64,000 nucleotides of DNA from Paraburkholderia lacunae (GTDB lineage: Bacteria; Pseudomonadota; Gammaproteobacteria; Burkholderiales; Burkholderiaceae): assembly GCF_003353175.1 (NCBI RefSeq), contig NZ_QHKS01000020.1:1-64000 (forward strand). Direction: 5' to 3'. How positions within the stretch are numbered: the first letter of the stretch is position 1; the number at the start of each line of letters is the position of its first letter. Shown one piece after another: positions 52,505 through 62,379 of the stretch. Made by a program: the position numbers and the translations under genes. A model generated the notes under the pieces. That model had not been told where the DNA came from and did not search any database. It worked only from the letters and a program-made list of their open reading frames with translations.

Positions 52505-53284
52505 CTACTGGACGAGTGGCGTGGCCGCAGCATCGAGGTCCACGCCTGCAAGATCAGCCCGGCCGGCGAGCAAACTGACGTACTGGCGCAGTGCAGTGGC
52601 GAAGGCCTGCTGGCGAAGCCCCTGCGCGACCGCCTCGCTTACCGCCTCGAAGCCGGGCACGGTGCCGGCATCCCGCTCCATGACCTCGACCACGTGCAGG
52701 CCGAAGCGGCTGTGCACGAGGTGCGGCAGTACGCCGATGTCCGGTCGGCCGAACAGTTCGCGCGCGAACTCGGGTGCGCATTCATCGGTGCGTAACCATC
52801 CCAGATTGCCGCCATCGCCGCCGCTCGGACAGTTCGACAGATCCCGCGCCACACGGGCGAAGCGGCCGTCCGCTCCCGCATCTTCGCATCGCAGTTCCAG
52901 CAGGCACGTCTCCGCGCGCCTGCGCAGGGCGCCGATATCGATCCCGGGCGTGACGGCGAACAACACATGGCGTGCGCGCACCCGCTCGCCGACAGCGTAG
53001 CGGTTTCGATGCGCGGCATGGTATCTGCGGCAGGCATCTTCCGTCGGTTCGGGTAATTGCAACGCGCGCTCCAGCAATGCGTCGATCGCCTGCGAGGCGA
53101 CGACGCTGATGGCGCCGTCGGTGGGTACGGGATCGTCTGCGTCGAGCAGGCCTTCCTCGATGGCCGACTGACGCAGCAGTTCAATGCACGCACGCTGGCG
53201 TAGCGCTTCGGCGGACAGCATTTCGCCGCTTTTGTGCAACGCAGTCCCATTGACGGTTGCGACGGCAGATAGATTGTCTTGCAT
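52505..53284 (-). CDS. Parvulin-type peptidyl-prolyl isomerase (NifM/PpiC-like) of the nar operon
   Basis: 259 residues, no signal peptide. N-terminal helices, then the rotamase domain: RARHVLFAVTPGIDIGALRR, SGGDGGNLGWLRTDECAPEF, and HSRFGLHVVEVMERDAG. Linked in many beta-proteobacteria to narGHJI, where it may assist folding or maturation. It starts 18 bp after narI. Confidence 0.88.
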   Translation of the reverse strand: MQDNLSAVATVNGTALHKSGEMLSAEALRQRACIELLRQSAIEEGLLDADDPVPTDGAISVVASQAIDALLERALQLPEPTEDACRRYHAAHRNRYAVGERVRARHVLFAVTPGIDIGALRRRAETCLLELRCEDAGADGRFARVARDLSNCPSGGDGGNLGWLRTDECAPEFARELFGRPDIGVLPHLVHSRFGLHVVEVMERDAGTVPGFEAVSEAVAQGLRQQAFATALRQYVSLLAGRADLAGVDLDAAATPLVQ

Positions 53285-53302
53285 GCTCGATTTTCCTGCG
53301 GG

Positions 53303-54031
53303 TCAATCCTTGCGACGCGGCTGTTGATGACCGGCCGGCACGTTCAAACGCCGCGAACGCACCAGCTGGTAAGGGCGGAACAGGTACGCGACCGAGGCGA
53401 AGCCGCTCCAGACATGAACCAGCCGGCTGAACGGGAACAGCAGGAAGACCGTCATGCCGAGGACGATATGCACCTTGAACGGCCATTCAACGGCAATAAG
53501 GCCGCTTGCGTCGGGTCGGAACGTCACGATGCGTTGCGCCCAGTCGGCGAGCCTCAGCATCGTATGCGCATCCGCCCGGTCGGCGAATGAAAAAGGCAAT
53601 GTGAGCAGACCGAGGCAGAGCTGTACCCACAGAATCGCGAGGATCGCCAGGTCGGTCTGGTGACTCGTGAGACGGATGCGAGGATCGAAGATGCGCCGGT
53701 GCAGCAGCAAGGTCAGACCGGCGAAGCAGATCAGGCCGGCTGTCCCGCCCGAGATAATGGCCAGCAGTTGCTTGTGCTGCGCGCTGATGAACGGCTCGTA
53801 AATAAAATGCGGTGTCAGCAACCCCACCGTGTGCCCGAACAGCAGGAACAGGATGCCGATATGGAACAGGTTGCTGCCCCAGCGCAATTGCCCGGCGCGC
53901 AGAAGCTGCGACGAATCACTCTTCCACGTGTACTGGTCACGGTCGAAGCGCGCCAGACTGCCCATCAGGAACACTGCGAGGCAGATGTACGGATAAACGC
54001 TGAAGAGGAAGGTGTGCGCGGCGATGTTCAT
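53303..54031 (-). CDS. narI: Respiratory nitrate reductase gamma subunit (cytochrome b)
   Basis: 242 residues, five hydrophobic segments. Conserved haem-ligand histidines are in LFHIGILFLLFGHTVGLLTP and in the C-terminal part (FKVHIVLGMTVFLLFPFSRLVHVW). Takes electrons from quinol and passes them to NarH. Overlaps narJ by 4 bp. Confidence 0.95.
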   Translation of the reverse strand: MNIAAHTFLFSVYPYICLAVFLMGSLARFDRDQYTWKSDSSQLLRAGQLRWGSNLFHIGILFLLFGHTVGLLTPHFIYEPFISAQHKQLLAIISGGTAGLICFAGLTLLLHRRIFDPRIRLTSHQTDLAILAILWVQLCLGLLTLPFSFADRADAHTMLRLADWAQRIVTFRPDASGLIAVEWPFKVHIVLGMTVFLLFPFSRLVHVWSGFASVAYLFRPYQLVRSRRLNVPAGHQQPRRKD

Positions 54032-54744
54032 GTGGACGCTCCATGCGCGGATTGACCGGGTTGCGACTGGCGTGACGCTTTGACGATACGGACCGGTTGT
54101 GGTTCACCGGGACTGCGTTGCCCGTCGGATGAACAGCCACCGAAGGCAGCGGGCTCGCTCCAGGTTTCATCGAGATTGGGCTCGACGGGAACCTCGACGA
54201 TCTTCGTCGGTTCGCCGGCGAGGTCGAGCAGCGCCGCCAGCACGCCGGCGTAGGCGCTTTCCCGCCTCGTCAAAGCACTGAAGATGTTGCGCAGGATGTG
54301 CGCGATTTCCCGCAGAAAGTCGGCGGCCGGCCCAGGCGGTTGCGTCGACGCATATTCCAGCGCCACGGTCAGATGATCCGGCAGTTCGCCGGATGCCAGG
54401 TAGAGACCCGCTTCCTCATAGGTCTTGATCAGATCGATCATCGCCGGGCCGCGATCGCGCGAATCGCCGTGTACGTGCTCGAACAGGTGCAGTGCCGTAC
54501 CGCGTCCCCGGTCGAAGAGGTCCACGTACGCCGCCTCTGCGTCGAGCCCCGAGGCGTCGAGAAGCTGGTCGAACAACGCATCGATTTCGGCGAGCCGCTC
54601 GGCGCCCAGCGTGCGCTGCGCGTGTAAGGCCGCGCGCAGGTCGGGCAGATGTTCACGCAGCGCCGCGTCCGGATAGTCGAGCAGATGCGCCAGCACGCGT
54701 AGCGTCGCGGCGAATGGGGAAGAATGAAGGGCGTGGGTAGACAT
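54028..54744 (-). CDS. narJ: Nitrate reductase assembly chaperone
   Basis: 238 residues. The family core is RVLAHLLDYPDAALREHLPD, DLFDRGRGTALHLFEHVHGD and SRDRGPAMIDLIKTYEEAGL. NarJ holds apo-NarGH until the molybdenum cofactor is inserted. The C terminus is longer and proline-rich. Lies between narH (3 bp gap) and narI (4-bp overlap). Confidence 0.95.
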   Translation of the reverse strand: MSTHALHSSPFAATLRVLAHLLDYPDAALREHLPDLRAALHAQRTLGAERLAEIDALFDQLLDASGLDAEAAYVDLFDRGRGTALHLFEHVHGDSRDRGPAMIDLIKTYEEAGLYLASGELPDHLTVALEYASTQPPGPAADFLREIAHILRNIFSALTRRESAYAGVLAALLDLAGEPTKIVEVPVEPNLDETWSEPAAFGGCSSDGQRSPGEPQPVRIVKASRQSQPGQSAHGAST

Positions 54745-54747
54745 CGT

Positions 54748-56271
54748 TCAGACCTCCACCTTGATGGGAATGGTGCGCTTCTTTTCGCTGCCGAACAGGC
54801 TCGTTTCCGTCACCCCCTCGGAACAGCCGTTGCCGAAGCTGAACCCGCAACCGCCGCGCACGTTGAAGGCGTTCTCCGCATACTCGCGGTGCGTGGTCGG
54901 AATCACGAAACGGTCTTCGTAGTTGGCGATCGCCATCACGCGGTACATGTCTTCCACTTCATCGGTGCTCAGGCCTACCTGTTGCAGGGCGGCCTGGTTT
55001 TCCCAGCCGTCCACATGCTTGCTGCGCTGATAGGTCCGCATTGCAAGCATCCGCTCGAGCGCGCGCACGACCGGCTTCGTGTCGCCTGCGGTGAGCAGGT
55101 GCGCGAGGTATTTGACCGGAATGCGCAACTGGTTCACGTCCGGGATTTCGCCGTTTGCGCTGATGTGGCCCGCGTTCGCCGCCGCGGCGATAGGCGAGAG
55201 CGGCGGGACATACCAGACCATCGGCAGCGTGCGATATTCCGGATGCAACGGCAGCGCGACCTTCCAGTCAACCGCCATCTTGTAGACGGGGCTCGCACGC
55301 GCGGCGTCGAGCCATTTTTCCGGTATGCCGTCCCTGCGGGCCTGTTCGATCACTTCCGGATCGTGTGGGTCCAGAAAAATGCCGAGCTGCGCCTCATACA
55401 GGTCCTTGTCATGCTCGACGCTCGCGGCCTGTTCGATGCGATCTGCGTCGTACAGCAGCACACCGAGATAGCGGATGCGTCCGACGCAGGTTTCCGAGCA
55501 CACCGTCGGTTGTCCGGCTTCGATGCGCGGATAGCAGAAGATGCATTTCTCCGCCTTGCCGCTCTTCCAGTTGTAGTAAATCTTCTTGTACGGGCAGCCG
55601 CTTACGCACATGCGCCAGCCGCGGCACTTGTCCTGATCGATTAGCACGATGCCGTCTTCCTCGCGCTTGTAAATCGAACCGGACGGGCACGATGCGACGC
55701 ATGCGGGGTTCAGGCAGTGCTCGCACAGGCGCGGCAGATACATCATGAAGGTGTTTTCAAACTGGCCGTAGATGTCCTTCTGGATGTCGTCGAAGTTGCG
55801 GTCCTTGCTGCGCTTGCTGAATTCGCCACCGAGGATTTCTTCCCAGTTCGGTCCCCAGACAATCTTTTCCATGCGCTGACCGGTAATCAGGCTACGCGGT
55901 CTCGCCGTCGGCGCTGCCTTCATTTCCGGCGCGCTCTGCAGGTGGTCGTAGTCGAATGTGAAGGGTTCGTAATAGTCGTCGATCTGCGGCAGGTTCGGGT
56001 TGGCGAAGATGCGCATCAGCAGCTTCCACTTCGCGCCCTGGCGCGGCGCGATCGAACCATCGGAATGGCGCACCCAGCCGCCGTTCCACTTGTCCTGGTT
56101 CTCCCATTCCTTCGGATAGCCGATGCCGGGCTTCGTTTCGACATTGTTGAACCAGGCGTATTCCATGCCCGGCCGGCTGGTCCATACGTTCTTGCAGGTG
56201 ACGCTGCAGGTGTGACAGCCGATGCATTTGTCGAGGTTCAGCACCATGCCGATCTGTGCGCGTACTTTCAT
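54748..56271 (-). CDS. narH: Respiratory nitrate reductase beta subunit (four Fe-S clusters)
   Basis: 507 residues from ATG 56271 (MKVRAQIGMVLNLDKCIGCHTC). Four cysteine groups are complete: CIGCHTCSVTCKNVW, CEHCLNPACVASCPSGS, CRGWRMCVSGCPYKK (with the Trp typical of the 3Fe-4S cluster) and CIFCYPRIEAGQPTVCSETC. Carries electrons from NarI to NarG. Confidence 0.96.
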   Translation of the reverse strand: MKVRAQIGMVLNLDKCIGCHTCSVTCKNVWTSRPGMEYAWFNNVETKPGIGYPKEWENQDKWNGGWVRHSDGSIAPRQGAKWKLLMRIFANPNLPQIDDYYEPFTFDYDHLQSAPEMKAAPTARPRSLITGQRMEKIVWGPNWEEILGGEFSKRSKDRNFDDIQKDIYGQFENTFMMYLPRLCEHCLNPACVASCPSGSIYKREEDGIVLIDQDKCRGWRMCVSGCPYKKIYYNWKSGKAEKCIFCYPRIEAGQPTVCSETCVGRIRYLGVLLYDADRIEQAASVEHDKDLYEAQLGIFLDPHDPEVIEQARRDGIPEKWLDAARASPVYKMAVDWKVALPLHPEYRTLPMVWYVPPLSPIAAAANAGHISANGEIPDVNQLRIPVKYLAHLLTAGDTKPVVRALERMLAMRTYQRSKHVDGWENQAALQQVGLSTDEVEDMYRVMAIANYEDRFVIPTTHREYAENAFNVRGGCGFSFGNGCSEGVTETSLFGSEKKRTIPIKVEV

Positions 56272-56299
56272 GGTTTGGCTCCTTGGTACCGGCGATCGA

Positions 56300-59200
56300 T
56301 CAGGGGTTCTCGCCCTGGGACTGGTAGGCGCGAGCAAACTCGTCGCCGCGTGGGGTGTCCAGCCAGTCGACGTCTTTCATCTTGCGCACCACGACGAACT
56401 CGTCGCGGTTGGTGCCGATCGTCCCGTAGTAGTTGAACCCGTAGCTCAGTTGCGCGTAGCCTCCGATCATGTGGGTGGGCTTCAGCACGATCCGGGTGAC
56501 CGAGTTGTGGATTCCGCCGCGCACCCCCGTGATCTCCGAGCCCGGCGTATTGATAATCTTCTCCTGTGCGTGGTACATCAGCACCATGCCGGAATTGACC
56601 CGCTGACTGACGACCGCGCGTGCTGCAATGGCGCCGTTGATGTTGAAGAGCTCGACCCAGTCGTTGTCCGCGACACCGGCGCGTTTCGCGTCTTCTTCGC
56701 TCAGCCAGACGACCGGGCCGCCGCGATTGAGCGTCAGCATCAACAGGTTGTCGCTGTAGGTGCTGTGAATTCCCCACTTCTGGTGCGGCGTGATGAAGTT
56801 CAGGACGATCTCCGGGTGACCGTTGGGCTTGATGTTGTGGATGCCGCCAGTCGCCTTCAGATCCACCGGTGGCCGGTAGCTCGAGAATCCTTCGCCGAAC
56901 GCGATCATCCACGGGTGATCCTGGTAGAACTGCTGGCGGCCGGTGAGCGTGCGCCACGGAATCAGTTCGTGAACGTTGGTGTAGCCGGCGTTATAACTGA
57001 CGGTTTCGCTCTCGATGCCGCTCCAGGTTGGCGAACTGATGATCTTGCGCGGCTGCGCCTGTACATCGCGATAGCGGATCTTTTCGTCCTCACGATAGAG
57101 GGCAAGGTGCTTATGATCGCGACCGGTGGTCTTCGAGAGTGCTTCCCATGCTTTTACCGCCACATGACCGTTCGTTTCAGGTGCAAGCTGCAGGATCACC
57201 TCGCAGGCGTCGATGTCAGTGACGATGCGTGGCATGCCTTTCGTCGGGCCGTCGTCCTTTGTCAAACCGTTGAGCTGGCCGAGTTGCGTCACCTCGGTTT
57301 CGGTTTTCCATGCAATACCCTTGCCGCCGTTGCCGACCTTGTTCATCAACGGGCCGAGCGCGGTGAAGCGCCTGAAGACGTTCGGGTAGTCGCGCTCCAC
57401 CACCACGATCTGCGGCGCCGTCTTGCCCGGGATAAGATCGCACTCGCCCTTTTTCCACTCCTTCACCGCGAACGGTTGCGCGAGCTCCGCAGGCGAATCG
57501 TGCATCAACGGGTTCAGCATGACGTCGCGCTCGACGCCGAGATGACCCACACATACTTCACTGAAAGCCTTCGCGAAGCCCTTGTAGATTTCCCAGTCGG
57601 AACGAGCCTGCCAGACCGGGTCCACCGCTGCCGAGAGCGGGTGGATGAAGGGGTGCATGTCGCTGGTATTGAGGTCGTTCTTCTCGTACCAGCTGGCTGT
57701 CGGCAAGACGATGTCGGAGTACAGGCAGGTCGTGCTCATACGGAAGTCCAGCGTCACCAATAGGTCCAGCTTCCCCTGAGGAGCCTCGTCATGCCATTTC
57801 ACTTCGGCCGGCCGTGCTTCGTCCCGGCCCAGGTCCTTGCCCTGCACGCCGTTTTCGGTGCCAAGGAGATGCTTGCAGAAGTACTCATGACCCTTGCCTG
57901 AGGAGCCGAGCAGATTTGAGCGCCACACGAACATGTTGCGTGGCCAGTTTTGCGGCGCGTCGGGATCTTCGCAGCTCATTTGCAGGCTGCCGTCGCGCAG
58001 CCCCTGCACGACGTAGTCTCTTGCGTCCATGCCGTGCTCTGCCGCCTGCTTCGCCACCCGTAGGGGATTCGTTTTCAGTTGCGGCGCACTGGGCAGCCAC
58101 CCCATGCGTTCCGCCCGCACGTTGTAGTCAATCATGCTGCCGCCATAAAGGTTCTTGTCCGCGAGCGGCGAAACGATTTCCTCCATGTTCAGCTTTTCGT
58201 AGCGCCACTGGTCGGTGTGCGCGTAGAAAAAGCTTGTGCCGTTCATTTGCCGGGGTGGGCGGATCCAGTCCAGCGCGAAAGCGAGCGCGGTCCAGCCGGT
58301 TTGCGGGCGCAGTTTTTCCTGGCCGACGTAGTGGGCCCAGCCGCCGCCGCTCTGGCCAATGCAGCCGCACATCATCAAGAGGTTGATTACGCCGCGATAG
58401 TTCATGTCGGCGTGGTACCAGTGATTCATCGCGGCACCGATGATCACCATCGATCGGCCGTGAGTCTTGTCGGCGTTGGCGGCGAATTCTCGCGCAACTG
58501 TGACAATCTGGTCGCGCGGCACGCCCGTAATCGACTCCGCCCAGGCAGGGGTGTATGCCGCATTGTCGTCATAACTCGCTGCTCCGCTGCCGAGGCCGCG
58601 GTCAACGCCGTACTGAGCCGCCTGCAGATCGAATACGGTTGCTACCAGCACCTCCCGGAGGTCGCCTTCTTTACCGAGGGGCAACCGTACGGCCGGCGCT
58701 TTCACGCAGTTGATCTGTCCGTCCAGTTCATTGGCAGTGAAATGCGGTGTCGGGACGCCGCCGAAGTAAGGCAGCGCGATATCGACGATCTCATGAGACT
58801 GCGAGCCGTCCTCGAGCACGGAGAGCTTGAGTGTGATTTCCTCTCCGTGACGTGCTTCCTTCTCTTCGAGGTTCCACTTTCCGGCGTCTTCGCTACCTTC
58901 CGTGCCCCAGCGGAACCCGATGGAACCGTTAGGCAGCACGGCCCGGCCGTTCGTGTCGAATGCGACGGTTTTCCATTCCGGATTGTTCGTCTGTCCGAGC
59001 TGGCCGTTGAAATCGCTGGCGCGCAGGTAGCGGTCCGGTACCTGCATTACCCGTCCGTCCGGCAGCGTATGCTCCTTGAGCATCACGAGCATCGGCAGAT
59101 CTGTGTAACGGCGTGCGTAGCCGTCAAAGTAGGCGCTACGGGTCTTGAAGTAGAACTCGTTCAGTGCGACGTGACCCATTGCCATCGCGAGCGCCGCGTC

Positions 59201-60106
59201 GGTTCCCTGTCTTGGATGCAGCCAGAGGTCGGACAGCTTGGCGACTTCGCTGTAGTCAGGCGTGACTGCGACCGTTTTTGTGCCCTTGTAGCGGACCTCG
59301 GTGAAGAAGTGTGCGTCGGGCGTGCGCGTCTGTGGAACATTGCTGCCCCACGCGATGATGTAGGAAGAGTTGTACCAGTCGGCCGACTCCGGCACGTCGG
59401 TCTGTTCGCCCCAGATCTGCGGGCTGGCTGGCGGCAGATCGCAGTACCAGTCGTAGAAGCTCATGCAGACGCCGCCAATCAGGCTCAGGTAGCGGCTCCC
59501 GGCCGCGTAGCTGACCATGCTCATCGCGGGAATTGGCGAGAAACCGATTACGCGATCGGGGCCGTGTGTCTTGATCGTATACACGTTGGCTGCGGCGACG
59601 AGCTGGTTCACCTCATCCCAGCTGCTGCGCACGAAGCCGCCCATGCCGCGCACCTTCTGGTAGTCGCGCCGTGCTTCGGGGTTTTCGATGATCGAGGCCC
59701 ACGCAGCAACAGGATCGCCATGCGCCTGCAACGCGGCACGCCAGCGTTCGAGCAACCGTCCCCGCACCATGGGGTATTTCACGCGGTTCGCGCTGTAGAG
59801 GTACCACGAGTACGAGGCGCCGCGTGCGCAGCCGCGCGGCTCGTGATTGGGCATATCCCAGCGGGTCCGTGGATAGTCGGTCTGCTGGGTTTCCCAGGTG
59901 ACGATACCGCCCTTGACGTAGATCTTCCATGAACACGAGCCGGTGCAGTTCACGCCGTGTGTGCTGCGCACGATCTTGTCGTGGGCCCAGCGATTGCGGT
60001 AGGTGTCTTCCCACGTGCGGTCCTCACCGGTGGCCACGCCGTGGCCATCCGCAAACTGCTCTTTCGGGAGTGCGAAGTGGGTCAATCGGTCGAGAAAATG
60101 GCTCAT
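56300..60106 (-). CDS. narG: Respiratory nitrate reductase alpha subunit (molybdenum)
   Basis: 1268 residues, the usual length. The FS0 cluster ligands are in STHGVNCTGSCSWK and the Cys of EPRGCARGASYSW; YDWYCDLPPASPQIWGEQTD followed by SADWYNSSYIIAWGSN contains the Asp that ligates Mo. Membrane-bound, cytoplasm-facing enzyme that reduces nitrate to nitrite. 17 bp after narK. Confidence 0.97.
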   Translation of the reverse strand: MSHFLDRLTHFALPKEQFADGHGVATGEDRTWEDTYRNRWAHDKIVRSTHGVNCTGSCSWKIYVKGGIVTWETQQTDYPRTRWDMPNHEPRGCARGASYSWYLYSANRVKYPMVRGRLLERWRAALQAHGDPVAAWASIIENPEARRDYQKVRGMGGFVRSSWDEVNQLVAAANVYTIKTHGPDRVIGFSPIPAMSMVSYAAGSRYLSLIGGVCMSFYDWYCDLPPASPQIWGEQTDVPESADWYNSSYIIAWGSNVPQTRTPDAHFFTEVRYKGTKTVAVTPDYSEVAKLSDLWLHPRQGTDAALAMAMGHVALNEFYFKTRSAYFDGYARRYTDLPMLVMLKEHTLPDGRVMQVPDRYLRASDFNGQLGQTNNPEWKTVAFDTNGRAVLPNGSIGFRWGTEGSEDAGKWNLEEKEARHGEEITLKLSVLEDGSQSHEIVDIALPYFGGVPTPHFTANELDGQINCVKAPAVRLPLGKEGDLREVLVATVFDLQAAQYGVDRGLGSGAASYDDNAAYTPAWAESITGVPRDQIVTVAREFAANADKTHGRSMVIIGAAMNHWYHADMNYRGVINLLMMCGCIGQSGGGWAHYVGQEKLRPQTGWTALAFALDWIRPPRQMNGTSFFYAHTDQWRYEKLNMEEIVSPLADKNLYGGSMIDYNVRAERMGWLPSAPQLKTNPLRVAKQAAEHGMDARDYVVQGLRDGSLQMSCEDPDAPQNWPRNMFVWRSNLLGSSGKGHEYFCKHLLGTENGVQGKDLGRDEARPAEVKWHDEAPQGKLDLLVTLDFRMSTTCLYSDIVLPTASWYEKNDLNTSDMHPFIHPLSAAVDPVWQARSDWEIYKGFAKAFSEVCVGHLGVERDVMLNPLMHDSPAELAQPFAVKEWKKGECDLIPGKTAPQIVVVERDYPNVFRRFTALGPLMNKVGNGGKGIAWKTETEVTQLGQLNGLTKDDGPTKGMPRIVTDIDACEVILQLAPETNGHVAVKAWEALSKTTGRDHKHLALYREDEKIRYRDVQAQPRKIISSPTWSGIESETVSYNAGYTNVHELIPWRTLTGRQQFYQDHPWMIAFGEGFSSYRPPVDLKATGGIHNIKPNGHPEIVLNFITPHQKWGIHSTYSDNLLMLTLNRGGPVVWLSEEDAKRAGVADNDWVELFNINGAIAARAVVSQRVNSGMVLMYHAQEKIINTPGSEITGVRGGIHNSVTRIVLKPTHMIGGYAQLSYGFNYYGTIGTNRDEFVVVRKMKDVDWLDTPRGDEFARAYQSQGENP

Positions 60107-60122
60107 GGAACAGGCTCCGGTT

Positions 60123-61532
60123 TCAGCAGGGCATCGGTGCGTTGCGGCGGGCGTAGTGCCACCACGTCACGGCGATGCACACGAAATAGAATGCGATGAA
60201 CACGTACAGCGCCGCTTCGGGGCCGCCGGTGAGAGAAATGGAGCTTCCATAGCTCTTCGGGATGAAGAAGCCCCCGTATGCCGCCATGGCTGCGGAGAAG
60301 CCCAGCGTGGCTGCGGCTTCCGTATTGCCTTCCTTAGTCGCGCGTTGCACGGCCTCGCGATCCGCCGGATCGACTTCGCGCAACCTCGAGGTGAGGAAGA
60401 TCACCGGAATCATTCGGAACGTTGAGCCATTGCCAATGCCCGTGGTCAGGAACAGCACGAGAAAACTGATGAAGAAACCGGTGAAGTCGCCTCCCGAATG
60501 ACCGGATGGGAGGAATGCCAGCACGCCGCCAACGGCGCATGCCATCACAACGAAGTTCCAGAGTGTGACGCGCGCGCCGCCCAGCTTGTCGGCGAGCCAT
60601 CCTCCGAACGGACGCACCACAGCGCCGACGAGCGGCCCCAGCCACGCGTAGGCGAGCGGATTGACACCAGGGAACTGGCTCTTGATCAGCAGCGGGAAAC
60701 CTGCGGCATAGCCGATAAACGATCCGAAGGTGCCCAGGTAGAGAACGCACATCAGCCAGTTGTGCTTGCGCCGGAAGATCACCGCCTGCTCGGCAAACGA
60801 CGCCTTCGCTTCCGCGAGGTCGTTCATCCCGAACCATGCTGCGAGCGACGTCAGCGCGATCCATGGCACCCAGACGAAGGCGGCATTCTGCGTCCACACG
60901 AGTGTGGTCTGCCCGGCCTTGCCGGCGCTTTGAGGGTCTCCGGCAAAGATGCCGAAGATGCCGGCCGTGACGACGAGCGGGCTCAGGAACTGCACCACCG
61001 AAACCCCCAGGTTGCCCAGTCCCGCATTGACGCCAAGTGCCGATCCCTTGCGCTCCTTCGGGAAGAAGAAGCTGATGTTGGCCATGCTCGAGCTGAAATT
61101 GCCGCCGCCCAGTCCGCACAGCAGCGCGAGCAGGAGCATTGTCGGGTACGTGGTCGTGTTATCTTGCACGGCGAAACCGATACCGATAGCGGGGATCAGC
61201 AGCGAAGCCGTTGAGATTGCAGTCCAGCGGCGCCCCCCGACGAGCGGCACCATGAACGAATAGAAGATGCGCAGCGTCGCTCCGCTCAGGGCCGGGGCCG
61301 CAGCGAGCCAGAACAACTGGTTGGTCGAGTATCTGAAGCCGAGCGTTGGCAGGCTCACTGCGACGACGCTCCAGACTTGCCAGATTGCGAACGCGAGGAA
61401 CAACGCAGGGACCGATATCCATAAGTTGAGTCTGGCGATCGCCTCGCCTTCACGTTCCCAGAACGCCTTGTCTTCAGGCGACCAGATCTCGAGTGTGCGG
61501 CCGCGCCGCGAGGTTACCGGCTGGGAATTCAT
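60123..61532 (-). CDS. narK: NarK-type nitrate/nitrite transporter
   Basis: 469 residues from ATG 61532 (MNSQPVTSRRG); the open frame extends to 61646 through the upstream gene. Twelve hydrophobic segments with the nitrate signatures ALLCGLGGGNFSSSMANISF and LTTGIGNGSTFRMIP. Only one NarK copy is present, rather than the fused or paired forms common in relatives. Overlaps the small upstream gene by 4 bp. Confidence 0.94.
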   Translation of the reverse strand: MNSQPVTSRRGRTLEIWSPEDKAFWEREGEAIARLNLWISVPALFLAFAIWQVWSVVAVSLPTLGFRYSTNQLFWLAAAPALSGATLRIFYSFMVPLVGGRRWTAISTASLLIPAIGIGFAVQDNTTTYPTMLLLALLCGLGGGNFSSSMANISFFFPKERKGSALGVNAGLGNLGVSVVQFLSPLVVTAGIFGIFAGDPQSAGKAGQTTLVWTQNAAFVWVPWIALTSLAAWFGMNDLAEAKASFAEQAVIFRRKHNWLMCVLYLGTFGSFIGYAAGFPLLIKSQFPGVNPLAYAWLGPLVGAVVRPFGGWLADKLGGARVTLWNFVVMACAVGGVLAFLPSGHSGGDFTGFFISFLVLFLTTGIGNGSTFRMIPVIFLTSRLREVDPADREAVQRATKEGNTEAAATLGFSAAMAAYGGFFIPKSYGSSISLTGGPEAALYVFIAFYFVCIAVTWWHYARRNAPMPC

Positions 61533-61714
61533 GGCAATTCTCCTGTTGAACAGTCGGGCCGCCGGGCGGCTTCGGATCGGGACTGTATTGCGCGCTCGCG
61601 CAAGTCCATCACGACGCACGACATCCAGACCAGGAGGGCGCCGCAAAACGTCGACATGGCGACATCCAGCAATAGCCAGGGTTGGTCGAAAATAGGGTTC
61701 GGCAAGGGATTCAT
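61529..61714 (-). CDS. Small single-span membrane protein leading the nar operon
   Basis: 61 residues from ATG 61714 (MNPLPNPIFDQPWLLLDVAM). One hydrophobic span (LLLDVAMSTFCGALLVWMSCVV) then a charged tail (DLRERAIQSRSEAARRPD). Its stop overlaps the narK start by 4 bp, so translation is likely coupled. No family recognised. Confidence 0.6.
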   Translation of the reverse strand: MNPLPNPIFDQPWLLLDVAMSTFCGALLVWMSCVVMDLRERAIQSRSEAARRPDCSTGELP

Positions 61715-61841
61715 GATGGAACGCCGTTCGATTTGATGAGTACGATTGTGTGCGGCCGGCGTTCGGCTGAACATCCGCCGGGTGGGTGGGGAACGCGAGG
61801 CATTGGAACTATGGCCATGGGCCTTTTGCTAGTTCTGTTGA

Positions 61842-61883
61842 ACTATGGAGTTGCCTGATCGTCCTCAAGTTGAGAGGGATCAA
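61842..61883 (-). promoter_or_regulatory. FNR/ANR box and -10 of the nitrate-respiration operon
   Basis: TTGAG-AGGG-ATCAA (61870-61883) differs from the FNR consensus TTGAT-N4-ATCAA at one base. On the minus strand CATAGT (61847-61842) lies 32 bp centre to centre from it, the spacing of a class II FNR promoter (box at -41.5). Expected start near 61835, leaving a leader of about 120 nt before the first gene at 61714. Confidence 0.68.
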
Positions 61884-61944
61884 CTTGGCCAGCAACGATG
61901 CAACAGCAGAATGGTGGCGGTTCTCTGTGGTGCGATAGAGGCGC

Positions 61945-62151
61945 TTAGACGCCTGGGCCAATCAAGCGCAGAGTTATCTCCTGGCGCACCTTGCTCGCTT
62001 CATTGCGCTTCACGGCTTGACCAGGCGTCAGGCTCCAACCGGCTGCACCGAGGTTCTGCCGCAGCTGGTCCTCGTTGCGTGCGCCGATCAGCACCATCGA
62101 TACCGTCGGTTGCTGCAGCAGCCAGTTCAGTGCGATCTGCGGAATCGTCAT
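61945..62151 (-). pseudogene. Aldo/keto reductase C-terminal remnant
   Basis: 68 codons reading IPQIALNWLLQQPTVSMVLI then GARNEDQLRQNLGAAGWSLT, the standard end segment of the family, after which the frame degrades. The catalytic Tyr/Lys/His region is absent. Confidence 0.75.
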
Positions 62152-62379
62152 GCGGGCTTACTGTGCTGAACGTGCGCGCGGTGCGCCCCTTGAGGTTGCT
62201 TGAGCTACATGGGCCACGCGGCAGGTGCGGTGTAGGCGAACGCCTACAGGGCATGACGTTCGACTACGTCTTTCTCAGGCTGCTCTGATTTAACTTCGCG
62301 AGCGCGCATCCAATAATAATTTCATGGACCTGTGGAACTGCTTACCGCCGCAGTCCAACCTGAAATTCAGGAGCGCGCC

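Noticed and set aside
58079..59932. 617-codon open frame on the plus strand
   Set aside because: It is the antisense shadow of narG, whose 1268 residues are all recognisable.
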